A stretch of DNA of 64,000 nucleotides from Endomychus coccineus (lineage: Eukaryota > Arthropoda > Insecta > Coleoptera > Endomychidae). Made by a program: the position numbers and the translations under genes. Each line of letters opens with the position of its first letter. Within the stretch, counting starts at the first letter, position 1. Below the pieces are notes generated by a model that was not told where the DNA came from, searched no databases, and was given only the letters and a program-made list of their open reading frames with translations. Below, in pieces: positions 32,545 to 44,149 of this stretch. The DNA is taken from NCBI GenBank assembly GCA_958510875.1, contig OY294068.1, forward strand, positions 28,810,297-28,874,296, read 5' to 3'.

Positions 32545-34010
32545 GCTCAAAATATTAAAAAAAAGAACAAGGTTATATTTTTATAAGTATATTGTACCAT
32601 TCATTATTATTAACCTGGCATATTTTGTGAGACATCGACAATATAAATGACATATTTATGATGTACCTATTATAAATTCATCGATGGGAAGTATCAAATA
32701 GCAGTCATTTGGGAAATGTCTATACTATATAGAAATATAGATAACATGTTCTTGAATAGGTGATATCAATTACATATACAATCAGATTCTCTCAGATTTA
32801 TGCAGTTAAAATAAAAACGTTCTAGTTCGACTTGAAATAAAATACAACGTATTTCCGCCATCGCATGATTACTTTGTTGAAAATAAAAAGTAATAAGAAT
32901 GGAAAAACTTCAATTTATTTCTCCATCGCCTCGGAAAAAACTCGTTTCCGAAAATCTGACCCTTGGGAGATGTGACGCAAGAAAAGATCATAAATCATCT
33001 AAATGTGATAATACATGCAGACTGCTTGCACGTCCACAAGTATATCATGAGTTGTTTCTCTCAACTTACATATATATCATTCGTATGTTGAATTTAAATA
33101 AGAACATAAATGCATGCGATATGCTTTACTATTCTTCGCTTAGGGACCGAATGATTCCAATGCATCGGCTGCAAGCCAAAGCAATTACGACCATTATCCA
33201 CAGGATGTTTCAAGAATATATTCAGTCTATTAATGATGCGGCTGAATCAAAAAGTTATTACAAGTAAAACTATTCGATTAATCAGACATTAGACGATATA
33301 TTGAATTTCTTCATTAGTGGTGTATAAATACAGGTGGAAATAAAATGACCATTGATTAATGTCATTATTTTAAATAGGTAAAACAAAGACTTGAATACAT
33401 ATGCTATTAAATAGCAAAATGCAAATAAAACACAAATTGACACTTTGATAATAATATATTGACAATTATTTGACCATACAATGGCGCCTTCAGAATGAGT
33501 TATCAGGATGTAATTCTTTAAATACGATCTAAATGATTAACGGTGAGATGGGGAAGAGGAAATATAGTTGATCATTCAAAATTATGTTAATAAACGCTTT
33601 TCACGTTAAGAAAGAAATGACGTCATCGCTCAAGATGAGTCATGATTGTCAGATTGAGCAGGTTTTCAATGTTTTTGAATACAACTAACCATTTGATTCA
33701 ATAAACAATAAACTGTGTTATCAATTTAATATTTCTTTACTTATTATATCAAAAAATTCAAACAGTGTGAAGAAAAATAAAGAACCTACTTACTGGTTCT
33801 GTTTGCATTGAATCCAAATTCAATAGCATGTACTAGAAAAATACATTTTGGCATTAAATGACTGAAATACAGTCAATGACAAAAGGAAGTATTTATCAGA
33901 AAGTTAATACCTGTTTCAGAATGCTCTTTGAGAGTTTGCTTGATCCATTAATAAAATAAAACTGATTCTACACTTAAAAGATCTAGATAAAGATATGGAA
34001 AATTAACTGT
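32545..34010. other. AT-rich spacer with one unassigned open frame
   Basis: A 122-codon plus-strand frame with an ATG lies at 32899-33267 (MEKLQFISPSPRKK...). It has no recognised domain, and no splice or promoter context supports it. The remaining sequence is AT-rich. Confidence 0.35.
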
Positions 34011-34020
34011 CTCCAGAATT

Positions 34021-34146
34021 TAATTATAGAATAGATACTTTCCAAAAGCATGCTTTTGGAAAGTATCTATTCTATAATTATAGATAGATACTTTAGAATA
34101 GATACTTTCCGAAAGCATGCTTTTGGAAAGTATCTATTCTATAATT
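34021..34146. repeat. Two large palindromes
   Basis: 34021-34080 is a perfect 60-bp palindrome centred on AAAAGCATGCTTTT with outer ends TAATTATAGAATAG. A second, shorter copy at about 34093-34146 has the same sequence with one mismatch (CCGAAAG). They are joined by a short duplicated ATAGATACTTTA piece. Confidence 0.9.
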
Positions 34147-34719
34147 AAAGAGTAGATTGTAACATATGTAATTCTGACACAGTGTGTATATTCTATCACC
34201 AGATGGCGGCTAAACCGTTTCTGATTGGTCGAGAGTAGTAATAGAATATACATTCTGACACAGTATGTTAGAATGATATTTTAATGAAGAATTAGTAATA
34301 GTTTGCCAAATAAAAAATAGCTTTTTTGTGATATTCCAAACTTGTTGTAGAATATAGTATTAAGCTTCAAGTCAATATTATTAACCCATATTGTGATGTT
34401 AAGTGAGCATTATTTATGAAAACAAACACTCAAAATAGCCGTTTATCAAATTCTTCATATCAATGCACGATTTCCAAATCTACTTTCCGTAATATCAGTA
34501 ACACTATTTTAGAAGATTGAATATATAATTTCAACAAATATTCAAGTAGGATCCATTTTTGGAGCCAAGAAGTTGAAATATTGTGTTTCATAATATTTAC
34601 TTCATCATTGTTCAAGAATATTCTTGAGAAGATTCATATCGGTTACGTCTTTCATTTACTATACAAGAGGTTTATAAAGGATAAAAAAATAAGACTATTA
34701 TGACAACTTATATATAAAT

Positions 34720-34840
34720 TCTCGGAGAATAAGTCACACTAACACATACGCTCATTATTTTCGTCTCTACATACGTTTCGGTCTCACGACTATCATCAGA
34801 ACACGTATTTTGTCTTAAGTGGAATTTATTAAAACTAATT
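34720..34840 (-). repeat. Penelope terminal repeat, inverted, truncated
   Basis: AAATTCTCGGAGAATAAGTCAC opens an inverted family A terminus, then the minus-strand hammerhead and a TTTATTAAAACTAATT block. It stops where family L retrotransposon sequence begins. Confidence 0.7.
34763..34804 (-). ncRNA. Hammerhead ribozyme motif, family A, weakened
   Basis: On the minus strand: core CTGATGA, extra T, stem II AGTC/GACC with an A-C mismatch next to the core, intact GAAA, stem III ACG/TGT-like, and stem I GTGTT against GAGAC with one mismatch. Core bases are conserved but stems are weakened. Confidence 0.6.
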
Positions 34841-34844
34841 GTGG

Positions 34845-35230
34845 CAGCACAAAGTACTTTGTTTGATTGATGATGTCACACTTACGAGTGCATTGACCTC
34901 TCTAGAACATCGTAGAAAGGAGGGAGAGCTCTCCCCTTTCTATAAATATTTCCATGGTCTGTGTTCATCAGAAATCTCGTTTGTTGTTCCATCACGAGAG
35001 ATTCCAGATAGGCAGAGTAGTGTGACCACTTCACTGTCAAACTCGAGACCTGCCAAATTTCTTCCTACCAGACTTTCTTCAAACAGTGAAGTTGTGGAGC
35101 TCTGTACCTAGTGAGGTCTATCCCGGTGCCTATAACCTCCAAACCTTCAAGAAAAATACGAATGCCTATCTCCTCTCTCTACATTCCACTGCTGGCCCAC
35201 ACGGCAAAAAGTTGGAAGAAACGCTGGCTT
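34845..35230 (+). pseudogene. Non-LTR retrotransposon ORF2 C-terminus, family L
   Basis: The plus strand reads SLEHRRKEGELSPFYKYFHG, then CSSEISFVVPSRE, then after a shift near 35095 WSSVPSEVYPGAYNLQTFKK and NAYLLSLHS. LEHRR...YKYFHGxCSSEL...LWNSLPxxVFPxxYNLQxFK is the usual end of ORF2 in this LINE group. The RT core is absent. It lies directly after the truncated Penelope terminus, so one element has cut the other. Confidence 0.8.
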
Positions 35231-35239
35231 CATGATAGA

Positions 35240-36360
35240 ATAAGCGACACCGACAGGAGTTATCTATAGTGCTGGTGCAAATGTCACTTACAATAATTGC
35301 TTTTTCAATTTCAAATAATCAATTATTATATATTTGTTGTTTATGAGTAATTCGTGGTTGTAACAATTAAGTTGAATTGAATGTTGATAAACGTATATGA
35401 ATGATTGGTTTGTTTTCACTTTAGCGAAAGTTACAAATATGACCGGAATCTTACCGAATGATTTTGTGGTGTTCACGAAATAATTTTCTTAAATATCACC
35501 CGACTATTATAAAAAGAGACAATTTGGCCTTATGAACATTAATAATCAAAGAATAACTCCGTCGAGCTAAAGCTGTCGGGCGTTATTCAGGTTGTTAATG
35601 TTCATATTATGGTCTTATGAAATTGTTTTGAAATACAGTCGATAGAATTATGACAAAAAAAATAGTCGGCTATTTGTCATAGTCTTGGGATATTTATTAC
35701 CTTCGACTATTTGAACAAAAATTTCAATGCAACATAGAATATATCTTAACGTCTTACATTAACGGTTTCTATACCATTTTCAATATATTTTCTGTTCCTA
35801 CAATCACACGTTCGATCCGCAGAAATATCGGAAATCTATTTTGCTTACAAAAGTGAGGGAAGTAACGGACATCCATTACTTCATCTGTTTCTAATCATTT
35901 GCAATATAGTTTCGGTTTCCACGGTTGAGGGAGTTAGATCTTTAGAACGTTTTCTTGGTATTCTGGTTCTTTATATCACTGAAGATAAAATAAAAAACTC
36001 TATTTTTTGACGTTTCAACAATATTTTATTATCTTTATCAAATTAAATACATATATAAAGAAGTGTACGTACAATTTGCAAATTGTGATAAATAAAATAT
36101 AACAATTCTTAATCAACCAATTTTAGACTAAATACAGAAATAGTATCATCGAAAATGTCAAAATTTATGCTAAGGTCGTTATATGAAATACACATTTTTT
36201 TAAATTACTAATCTACTAAATATAATTTGAGCTAGTAATGCCATATCATCAATTTTGTCATTTAATAACTTATAAAGAAACATTTGAGAATTATTTCGAC
36301 GCTTTTCTAATGATGTGTAGTCGAATTTTAGTCTTTAGTCATTACTTGATTTCAGGGGTA
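35240..36360. other. AT-rich spacer with one inverted repeat
   Basis: 35531-35606 contains imperfect arms of about 25 bp (ATGAACATTAA...TTAATGTTCAT with AATAAC/GTTATT inside). No coding feature recognised. Confidence 0.5.
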
Positions 36361-36369
36361 ATTCTAGTG

Positions 36370-36760
36370 ATGTAGAGTGAGTGTTCCGCATCCAAAAAAG
36401 ATGTCTTAGAGGCATCTTCAAACTGTATCAAAGAACAAGTTGCAAAGAAATATTTATAGGAAATAATATACTTACTTTGTCAAGTCTAAATATTTATGAA
36501 GCAGTTATCTTCACTCATCAAAACCAGCATCTATTCCAGGAACAGACCAACAATCATGATCATAATACAAGAACAAAAAACAACTGTATCTGCAATAAAC
36601 TTAATTATACAGATCTCCAAAAGAATGTACAACATAGCATAATAAAAGTTTATAATAAAATTCCCCAATCATTGAATTACCATTAAATCATCTCAAGAAC
36701 AATTTGAAATCTCTACTTGTAGAACGAGCCTACTACTCACTGAATGAATATTTTACGGAC
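36370..36760 (+). pseudogene. Jockey-group ORF2 C-terminal fragment
   Basis: The plus strand reads FRIQKRCLRGIFKLYQRTSC, KEIFIGNNILTLSSLNIYEA, then a HNTRTKN segment and IIKVYNKIPQSL. KRCLRxI...SCK..F...ILTLxxLYIYE...NTR...YNKLP is the conserved end of jockey-type ORF2. The frame closes at 36686 just after the IP motif. It is convergent with the minus-strand RT at 37084-37570. Confidence 0.75.
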
Positions 36761-37083
36761 AAAAATATTTGAGCTATTCCTATTTCTAAGTATTCTAAGT
36801 CACTTTAGTCATATCTGTATGTATCGTTTCAATTTTAATGTACTGGACCTATACACATTTCAATCTGTTTACCCACTGTTATTTTTATTTACGATGACAA
36901 ATGTATTGTAATTCATATTTATATAAAATTTCAACTTGACGTACTCTATATCTCTCTGAGATATTCTTCTCTATATTTTTCTGTATTTATATTGTACATA
37001 AACAAGAAAAATAAGCTAAACTAAACTGAACTAACTAGAAATGGATAAGTTGGATAAGCCCTATCCTCCTTATAGTGCAGGTA

Positions 37084-37570
37084 TCATAAAAATCTATTTC
37101 TTATAATTGAATATACTTTCCATATTGAGGACTCCAAATTATTGAACAGTATTCCAATTTGCTTCTCGGTGAGAGTTATAGAGTATTTTAATAGCGTGAT
37201 ATTGGTAAATGGCTTACTGCAATGTATTATAAATCTCAATAGGCTAAAGGCTTCTTTAACACATTTATTTATGTGAAAATAAAAATTAAGTTTTTGGTCC
37301 AATAGCTCACCAAATCTCTTATATTATCCACCTCTTGTAAATTGATGTTCCCAATTTGGTAAGTAAATGTCACTTCATTTGAACTAGCTGAGTAGATCTT
37401 AAACTGACATTTTTCAATGTTAAGGTGTAAACAACAAAGATTTGTTCACATCTGATTGAAGTTTCAAACAGTCATTTACATCATTCAACAATATCTACGA
37501 TATCATTAAGGAATATTAAAAATAAGAAGGGACCTACGTTATATCCCTGAGGAACACCAGAGGGCGAATC
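37084..37570 (-). pseudogene. Jockey-group RT fragment
   Basis: Minus strand, from 37565 downward: SPSGVPQGYNVGPFLFLIFL then NDIVDIVE, RT motif B. A stop follows. The catalytic FADD box is missing, and the frame then reads LQSDVNKS, and LDQKLNFYFHINKCVKEAFS, with LLRFIIHCSKPFTNITLL. This is the thumb-side region common to jockey elements. Decayed. Confidence 0.75.
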
Positions 37571-37574
37571 ATAG

Positions 37575-38860
37575 CACTCAGACTTAAAGTTATTATGCAC
37601 AACATTTTGTTGCCTGTTGGATAGATAGAAGGCTTTATTAAAGCTATGATATCACTAGAAACATCAAAATGCAAGAGTTCTGAACTTGAACTTCTCAGAA
37701 TGAAAGTGAAATATGACATATGATATGCCAAAAGCAATCACCGTTGTGTACATGACGTTACATCATCGGTGTTGCCGAACCTGATTGATAATGAATGATA
37801 ATTGAGAGTCTCCAGTGGCGAATATACGAAGTTAAAGTTTTATATATATTTCTCACAACTTCTATATATTTAAAATCTACAATCCATATTTATAAAACAT
37901 GATATACAGAAACGTATTCAATAAGTATTGTGATATATAATATATATTCTAAGATGTTTAAAATATAAATAAGTAATAATTATCGCACAAACGTCGACTC
38001 ATAATCATTCTCCATCTGACTAGAGAATGTTATTATTCTAAACATTTCACTCATTAATGTGAAACTGTGAGCTATGAATTTCACTATTTTAAGCATTTTA
38101 TTAACCGAGATGAAGCAGAGATGTGTTAAATAAATAATTCACAGCTGTGAATTATTTTTGTAAGCAGTACATGACATATTCATAATTTTTATGAAATTAA
38201 AAATAAATGATAAACAAGTCAGAATTAAATCTGGGTATGTAATTGTCATCACATTGTATTTATTAGTGGCACGTCCGTGCAGGAAACAAGACAGGCCCAT
38301 CAGATATGTGTCGCGCGGCCCTCTGATGTACTAGAATTCATAATTCGTGTGATAACTGACGGCTGCTGAACAAAACACGGTGTAGCTGTCGCTGAAAAAA
38401 GCGACGCGCTGAAAAATGTTGTCGCATTCCTAGTTGACACACAACGAGCTCCTAGCCTAGTTCAGCGCTTTAATTAGTAAATGATGGTCGTCTTCAGAAC
38501 TGATACGATCTCGCGAATTGTCTCGTGATTTACAACAACCAAATAAGGCGCAGTTGTTTAGTCAACTTGCCGACTATTTAATTACTGACACAACAGAATT
38601 GACAACCCTTAAGGTATCCAGTAAACTGCTTTTCGTCGGATCATTTACGTCCGAAAAATGCAACAACGTGAACCGAAACTACTGAACCAAAAAAAGTAAC
38701 GTAATCTTGAGACGGTGTCGCAGCCGAACATATAAAAAGATCCGAGTTTGTAAATGAAATGAGTGAAATACTTCGATATACAGGCTGAGGAGGTATTACG
38801 GATAGTCGAGTGGAGATCGGAAGTTCAATTCACTTATTTAGTTTAATTATAATAATTATA
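37575..38860. other. Noncoding, with a promoter-like block at its right side
   Basis: 37575-38260 is AT-rich with nothing recognised. 38270-38810 is more GC-rich and includes TATAAAAAG at 38731-38739 in good surroundings. No LTR pair or coding frame was found around it. Confidence 0.35.
38731..38739 (+). promoter_or_regulatory. Possible TATA box
   Basis: TATAAAAAG in a GC-richer block. A start about 30 bp downstream would produce a short leader that runs into the Penelope terminus at 38860. It could belong to a lost gene or to a solo LTR. Confidence 0.25.
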
Positions 38861-39318
38861 TATAGGTCACACTAACACATATGCTTATTATTCTCGTCTT
38901 TACGTACGTTTGTAATTGTATCAAGCACAAAGCGTCTTAATCACACTAATTTCAAATGAAAATGCCCACGTCGCCGAAACGAACAAAAACACGAGTAATT
39001 GAAATCGTAACACATTAATGTTTCAATTACATGAATCAAGAATCCTCTACTTAGCGATTTTCTTATAAAATTCTGAGTCATTTCAAAGCACCGTTTCAAA
39101 TACGACTGAAAACAAAAATATAACGCTCAAGTATCCACTTTCGAACCAGTAAAGTTTCGTTTAGAATGGCACTTATTTTCAATACGTTGAGCAATATTTT
39201 GAACAAATATTCGGCACAGCAATGGGATCACCAATTTCAACTACTATTGCTAACCTTGTTAGTTGAATGCCTAGAGGGATCTGTAATAAATTCAATAGAT
39301 TTTCAACCCCTATTCTTT

Positions 39319-39962
39319 AAACCAGTGATACCCAAAGGGGTCTATATCAACCTCCAGGGGTCGACGACGACCTGCAAGAAGTCCATGACATCGAAAAAAA
39401 CATTGGGGGTCTATGAGTTAATGGGGGTCCACGATAGTAGATCTTATATAAGCAATGACTGCAATAATCCACATAGACAGATTTTTATTGTTAGTTTACG
39501 TGAAAACGTAACAAATAGGCCGACATTACACTACGGTCTTGTATACAAATTTATTTCCGCATTTATAATATTAGTAGAGAAGTAGGGATTTTATAATTGA
39601 ACTATTTTATTCTATTCAATTATTCTACTAAATTACTGCCAAAGGTTGAAAATTTATTATTAAAGCATCAGGTTCATCCCTCCCACTGAAAGTATTTATG
39701 TTTAGCTTAGCCATTGTATGTAACAGATACTAAATTTTAATTTGTTTGGGTTTAATTAGAATCTAATTGATAAATATATGGAACTCAACATGTGTTTTCT
39801 TAAGTTTTTCACACCACACTTCACTAAAGTAGGAAATTTAAATCTTTAAAAGTCAGTAGAACTGTACCAGCTGTCAAAAACATATTTGAACTTGATGAAT
39901 TTGCATAAATTCAATATTAGGTAAGCAGGGGGTCTACCCAAAACCGAAAAACAAAAATGTGT
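39319..39962. mobile_element. Insertion inside the Penelope element, possibly hAT-like
   Basis: The Penelope coding trace stops at 39318 and resumes at 39965. The intervening DNA starts CCAGTGATACCCAAAGGGGT followed by a CCAGGGGTCGACG block, the style of hAT-type non-autonomous termini, and ends near GGGGGTCTACCCAAAAC. I could not find a matching terminus or an 8-bp target duplication, so the boundaries and class are uncertain. Confidence 0.45.
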
Positions 39963-40882
39963 TATAAACAGCCTTACAGATCGCCCTGTTGAATTGTCCC
40001 GCCCAGAGGGCCGTTCCAAGAATTTGAAAATTGTTCATAATATACTGGAAATTAATGGCTACCAAGAAATATTTTTCAACCTAATCATTAAAGAAAGAAT
40101 AAACAAAAACAATATAAATGTTGCGCATAAGCCTACTAACTGTGTTGGTTAATATTTTTCAAATCTAAAACCTTTAATATCTAAAGATAAACAAGCCCAC
40201 ACAGTATACAGATTGAATTGTTTAGATTGTGATGAGACTTCTGCAGGAATCTCTAACCAATATTTTTTAAAAAGAATGTATGACCATAAGTATAGTACTA
40301 GAAACAAAAACTGACAAATTTCCACCGCCCTTGTAAAACATTGTTTTGATTAAAACCATCAATTAGATTACAAAAATGTTAATGTCTTAACTAAAGAAAC
40401 CAATTATTGTGAAAGATCCATTCTGGAGATGATTCACATAAAACTCTAAGTCTGTGAATCATAGCGCAGACGTTCAATCATTAAGTCAGATTTATACTGA
40501 TTTAATTAATCAAAACCCTTGAAAATTCCTACATGCGTCTTTATAATGTCAAAAGTATATTTTTGGTAGACTACTCCAATAGCAAAATGTCTAATAAGAT
40601 CTGATAACCCTTTCCATTGCCTCGTAAATCTTCAACATCTGGTTCACAAGTGGATACTTGATCGTTATATTTTTTGTTTTCAGTCGTATTTCAAACGGTG
40701 CTTTGATTTAACTTCGAATTTTATAAGAAAATTGCTAAGCTATTAAAACAATAATGTGTTACTATTTCGATTATTTGTGTTTTTATTCGTTCAACCGACG
40801 TGAGCATTCTCAATTGAAATTAGTGCGATAAGGACACCTTCATACAATTAGTTTTGAGAAATCCCGTTTTAGACATTGATAC

Positions 40883-40924
40883 ATCTTCTGATGATGGTTG
40901 TGAGACCGAAACGTACGTAAAGAC
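40883..40924 (+). ncRNA. Hammerhead ribozyme motif, family A
   Basis: Stem I is ATCTT with AAGAC (four pairs plus one mismatch). The core is CTGATGA (40888-40894), then one extra T. Stem II is GGTT/GACC with a GTGA loop and one G-T wobble. GAAA is at 40908-40911, stem III is ACG/CGT, and cleavage is expected after A40919. All core bases match. Confidence 0.75.
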
Positions 40925-40989
40925 TAAAATAATGAGCATATGTGTTAGTGTGACCTATTTTCCGAGAATTTATATAGAGTATAATTGTT

Positions 40990-42110
40990 CCTCCTAGTTA
41001 TACAGTATGTTTCGAAGATGAAAATCAATATCCTGCAACGTATTCGTCCCATTAAAATAAGAGATGAAGTTTCCATTAACTTGCCTTCGAAAACGTTTCG
41101 TTTTCGAGATACAAAGTGTCAAAGTTGGAAATGAAAACTACTACTAGAGTAGTAATCTTGGCAATTACTAGCACATATTTCTCCAGAAATTGAAATTACT
41201 TCATATATCTTTGAAGAAATTGAACATTGAATGCCCTTCATTACTCATTCATGTGGTTATTGCTCATATATTGCAAAACAAAAAAAATTGGAATGTGAAG
41301 TATACGTCAATTTATATTTCTGATTCGATACAATAGTAACTAACAACTTTTAATTTTACCAACTTTACTTGACTACGTGATATCTGGTTGTTATTGCTTT
41401 CAACTGTTCTATGTCGCATTCGTATTATCGCAAGAGATGTAATTCTAATATGACTGAAAGGGCAAAATTTCATCAGTGATTTACAAGGCCCAATTATAAT
41501 GTAGAGTAGCAGCGGTTTTCGGTGATGCGCATACGGGGGTGAATGGGGATAGAACGGGGCTAGCAATATCCGCATTCCTGACTTGGAATCCCGCGCTGAC
41601 AGCTCCTGATATTGCAGAGCGGGGTGTCTGATAACGACTCCGCTCCAGGAATGTCGTTAGCTTCCCAAAAATAACATTTAGACAGTGTTATTTATAGCCC
41701 TGACAGGGCCATAGCGCAGACAGCAACTATACTCCTTACCCTTACATATTAAATTGGTTGGGAGCGATGTGATTTTATGTTATTCGTACCAACAATAATC
41801 AAATTTCAAATATCTACTCTGCTAGACGCTGTTTCATTTAACCAGGCGAAATATGATACAAGATAGATTGCCTCTTTCGAAATAGTTCCTACTAATTATA
41901 TATTTTCAACGTCTAGAATGAGTAACTTGAACACCGACCGTGAACATGAAAAATAATATCTTAACATCCTTTACCGCATTTTTTCATAATCGATGTTTCA
42001 TTTGTTCATCCAAAAGTGGAACGATTCAATTCATTTATTAATAGATCTACGTAGAATGCACATTTGTTTATGTCTTAACTTATCTCTGAATAAGAAAGAG
42101 TCACCCTCAT
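40990..42110. other. No recognisable gene
   Basis: AT-rich except for 41515-41710, which is more GC-rich but has no motif. A minus-strand open stretch at 41312-41575 has no recognised domain. Confidence 0.35.
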
Positions 42111-42131
42111 CCAATAAAAATACTGCTGAAG

Positions 42132-42173
42132 TACTGAGGAACGTTTAGCTACAAAGTAGCCATCATCAGAGTA
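42132..42173 (-). ncRNA. Decayed hammerhead motif, family B
   Basis: Minus-strand relative of 14046-14087. TACT/AGTA stem I, CTGATGA core and GGCTAC/GTAGC(T) stem II are kept, but the GAAA segment reads AAAC. The flanks (ATTTTGATTT...AGTTTAGTTTACT) also match. Cleavage is not expected. Confidence 0.6.
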
Positions 42174-42699
42174 AACTAAACTAGAAATCAAAATGATACT
42201 CCAGTCGCACGGTTTGCCGAATCCCCTCAAATCCGGCAAAATTTGATATGGCACATTCCAGCAAAAACCTTTTTTTACAGATTAATGAATAAGAAGCACT
42301 TTTATTTTATCAGAAAATGCAGTTAGAAAAGTTATGGCCATTTTGTCGAAAACAATTTTCCTGGTTTTTCATTTATTTGAATTAATTTTTAAATAAAGCC
42401 TCTAATCAAAGATATCACAGTCATAGATGTATTGAATACGCGTTGAATGAGTCGAGGTAGAAGTCATTTGAAGGTTATGGGCCCGAGGTAATACCCATTT
42501 GGTGAATTTTTTTCGGTTCATAAATTATTTTTTTTTAAATAGAAAAGAGATTGTAAAAATACTTTGTTTGCGTGGAAATTTGGCATTTTTATTCTATTTT
42601 TCACTGAATTTTTTTTGTTGTCAGAATTTGAATTTCGCGGAAAACCGTAAATTTGCGATTTCACGATGGAAAATGCATATTTTGACTCAAAACAGAATG

Positions 42700-43430
42700 C
42701 ATTTTGTAAATTTTGACAAATATTACCTAAAATAATCATCAAATCACATTTTGCTATAAATGCCAAATTTTGGCTGGACTTTGAACATTTTTGACATCGG
42801 AAAATTGAAGAATTTTTGAGGTTGAAATATTCGAAAAAAGATTAATTCTAGACACTGTTAGTTAGAGCTCTTCAATATGCTTATTTTGCTTTAGTAGAAG
42901 TTTAGATATTCATGTAAACGTGTTTGTGCCTGTAGTAGGCCACATTTTGGGCCCAGCGTAAATAAACAAAAATCAGTGGGAAGTGGATGACTTTCTCTAT
43001 CTATATTCAAAAGAGTAGCCATCATTGAAAAAAATCTAGAGCGACTAAAAAAAAAACTATCATTTTTAATATGGCTAAATGGTCACACATTTGGATTCAG
43101 ATAGAGAAATTCGTCTACTTCTCCATTGAATTTTGGATTTTCACGATGGGTTCAAAATTGGGCCCGCTATAGTCCCCAACACGTTTACATGAATATATAT
43201 ACTTCTACTGGAGCCAAATTGATCTACAATAGCTCAAAAAACGCGTATTGAAGATCTCTAACAGTGTCTGAAAACTTTTTTTTTAAATGTTCTAACCTCA
43301 AAATTTCTCCAATTTTCCGAGGTCAAAAATTTCCAAAGTCCCGCCAAAATTCTGCATTTATAGCAAAATGTGATTCGATAATTATTTTAGGTGATATTTG
43401 TCAATTTAATTGTTGAATATTCATTTTATT
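42700..43430. repeat. Long inverted repeat (hairpin element)
   Basis: The left arm, about 42700-42965, matches the complement of about 43155-43430. Shared blocks include ATCACATTTTGCTATAAATGC, TTTTTGAC(A/C)TCGGAAAATTG, TTTTGAGGTT, AGACACTGTTAG and TTCATGTAAACGTGTT, with GGGCCC near the inner end. The spacer is about 190 bp. No coding sequence. Related wording at 59330-59600 (TTTTTGAGGTTAGAAAATTT, GATTTAGATAGAAAAATTTG) suggests a repeated family. Confidence 0.8.
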
Positions 43431-43554
43431 GCAGTATTATATTTTAAGTATATTTTAACTATTTAACTGTTATCGGACGTGTTCTACGCCACTGTAGGGC
43501 ATATCTGTCAGCCTGAACGAATAAACGATCTATCTATCTATGAATAGTGGTACC

Positions 43555-44141
43555 TGACATCATCATATTAAGGATTGTGGGATCTGCCTTTCTGGAGAAG
43601 ACACAAGCTTAAGTTTTGGTTGCATCAAGCTCTAATAGATTACCAGATCCTCATTCCAAAATCTTCGCCAGATCTCCATTAATTGCATCAACCTATCCTT
43701 GTCTCGCTCATCTGACTTCAATGGATGGTATAGGGGCTCTCGATGAGAAAGCGATATGAATTGTACCATCATCTGCAAAGCTCTGGACGGTACAGGTGGT
43801 CACTTCCAGCACATCGTTGATATGGAGCAGAAACAAAGTTGGTGCCAACACAGATTCCTGTGGAACACCAGCGTTGAAAGTCATTGTATCAGAGGATACT
43901 TCGTCAACCATCACAATGCGTGATCTATCTGAAAGAAAACTCGATAGTAGACGACATAGTTGAGGCGGCAAACCATATGACGGAAGTTTCTCAAGAATGG
44001 TTCGGTGCCAGACTCGGTCATATGCTTTGTAGATATCCAATGCTACAGCTAGAGATTCCCCATTTTATTCAGTAGATTTCGCCAATACATGTGTTACGTA
44101 GCAAAGCAGGTCTCCTATTGATCGCTGCTGACTCAATGATC
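43555..44141 (-). pseudogene. Non-LTR RT fragment, family L, copy 2
   Basis: Read downward on the minus strand: QRSIGDLLCYVTHVLAKS, then ALDIYKAYDRVWHRTILEKL (catalytic motif A, Asp present), LPSYGLPPQLCRLLSSFLSD, FNAGVPQESVLAPTLFLLHI (motif B) and QSFADDGTIHI (catalytic box). After a break come NLLELDATKT and ACVFSRKADP. The frame from 44040 to 43708 is open for 110 codons. EN, fingers and C-terminus are missing. Better preserved than the copy at 22998-24060. Confidence 0.85.
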
Positions 44142-44149
44142 CAATTATA

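Larger units (their letters stand above)
38860..40985 (+). mobile_element. Long Penelope-like element with intact 3' hammerhead
   Basis: The left inverted terminus (38865-39160, ATAGGTCACACTAACACATATG then a truncated hammerhead) is followed by RT sequence at 39205-39318. There FGTAMGSPISTTIANLV and ECLEGSVINSIDFQPLFFK appear in two frames. An insertion or replacement occupies 39319-39960. The coding trace resumes at 39965 (VINSLTDRPVELSRPE, KIVHNILEINGY, CLDCDETSAGIS, RSILEMIHIK) through the GIY-YIG nuclease to about 40530. A forward terminal repeat (40740-40985) closes with GTGACCTATTTTCCGAGAAT. Many stops are present, so it is an inactive copy, but its overall architecture is complete. Confidence 0.85.

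Noticed and set aside
42499..42766. Overlapping 78- and 82-codon frames on opposite strands
   Set aside because: They lie in low-complexity AT-rich DNA at the edge of a hairpin repeat. The composition (Phe, Asn, Lys) is that of random AT-rich sequence.
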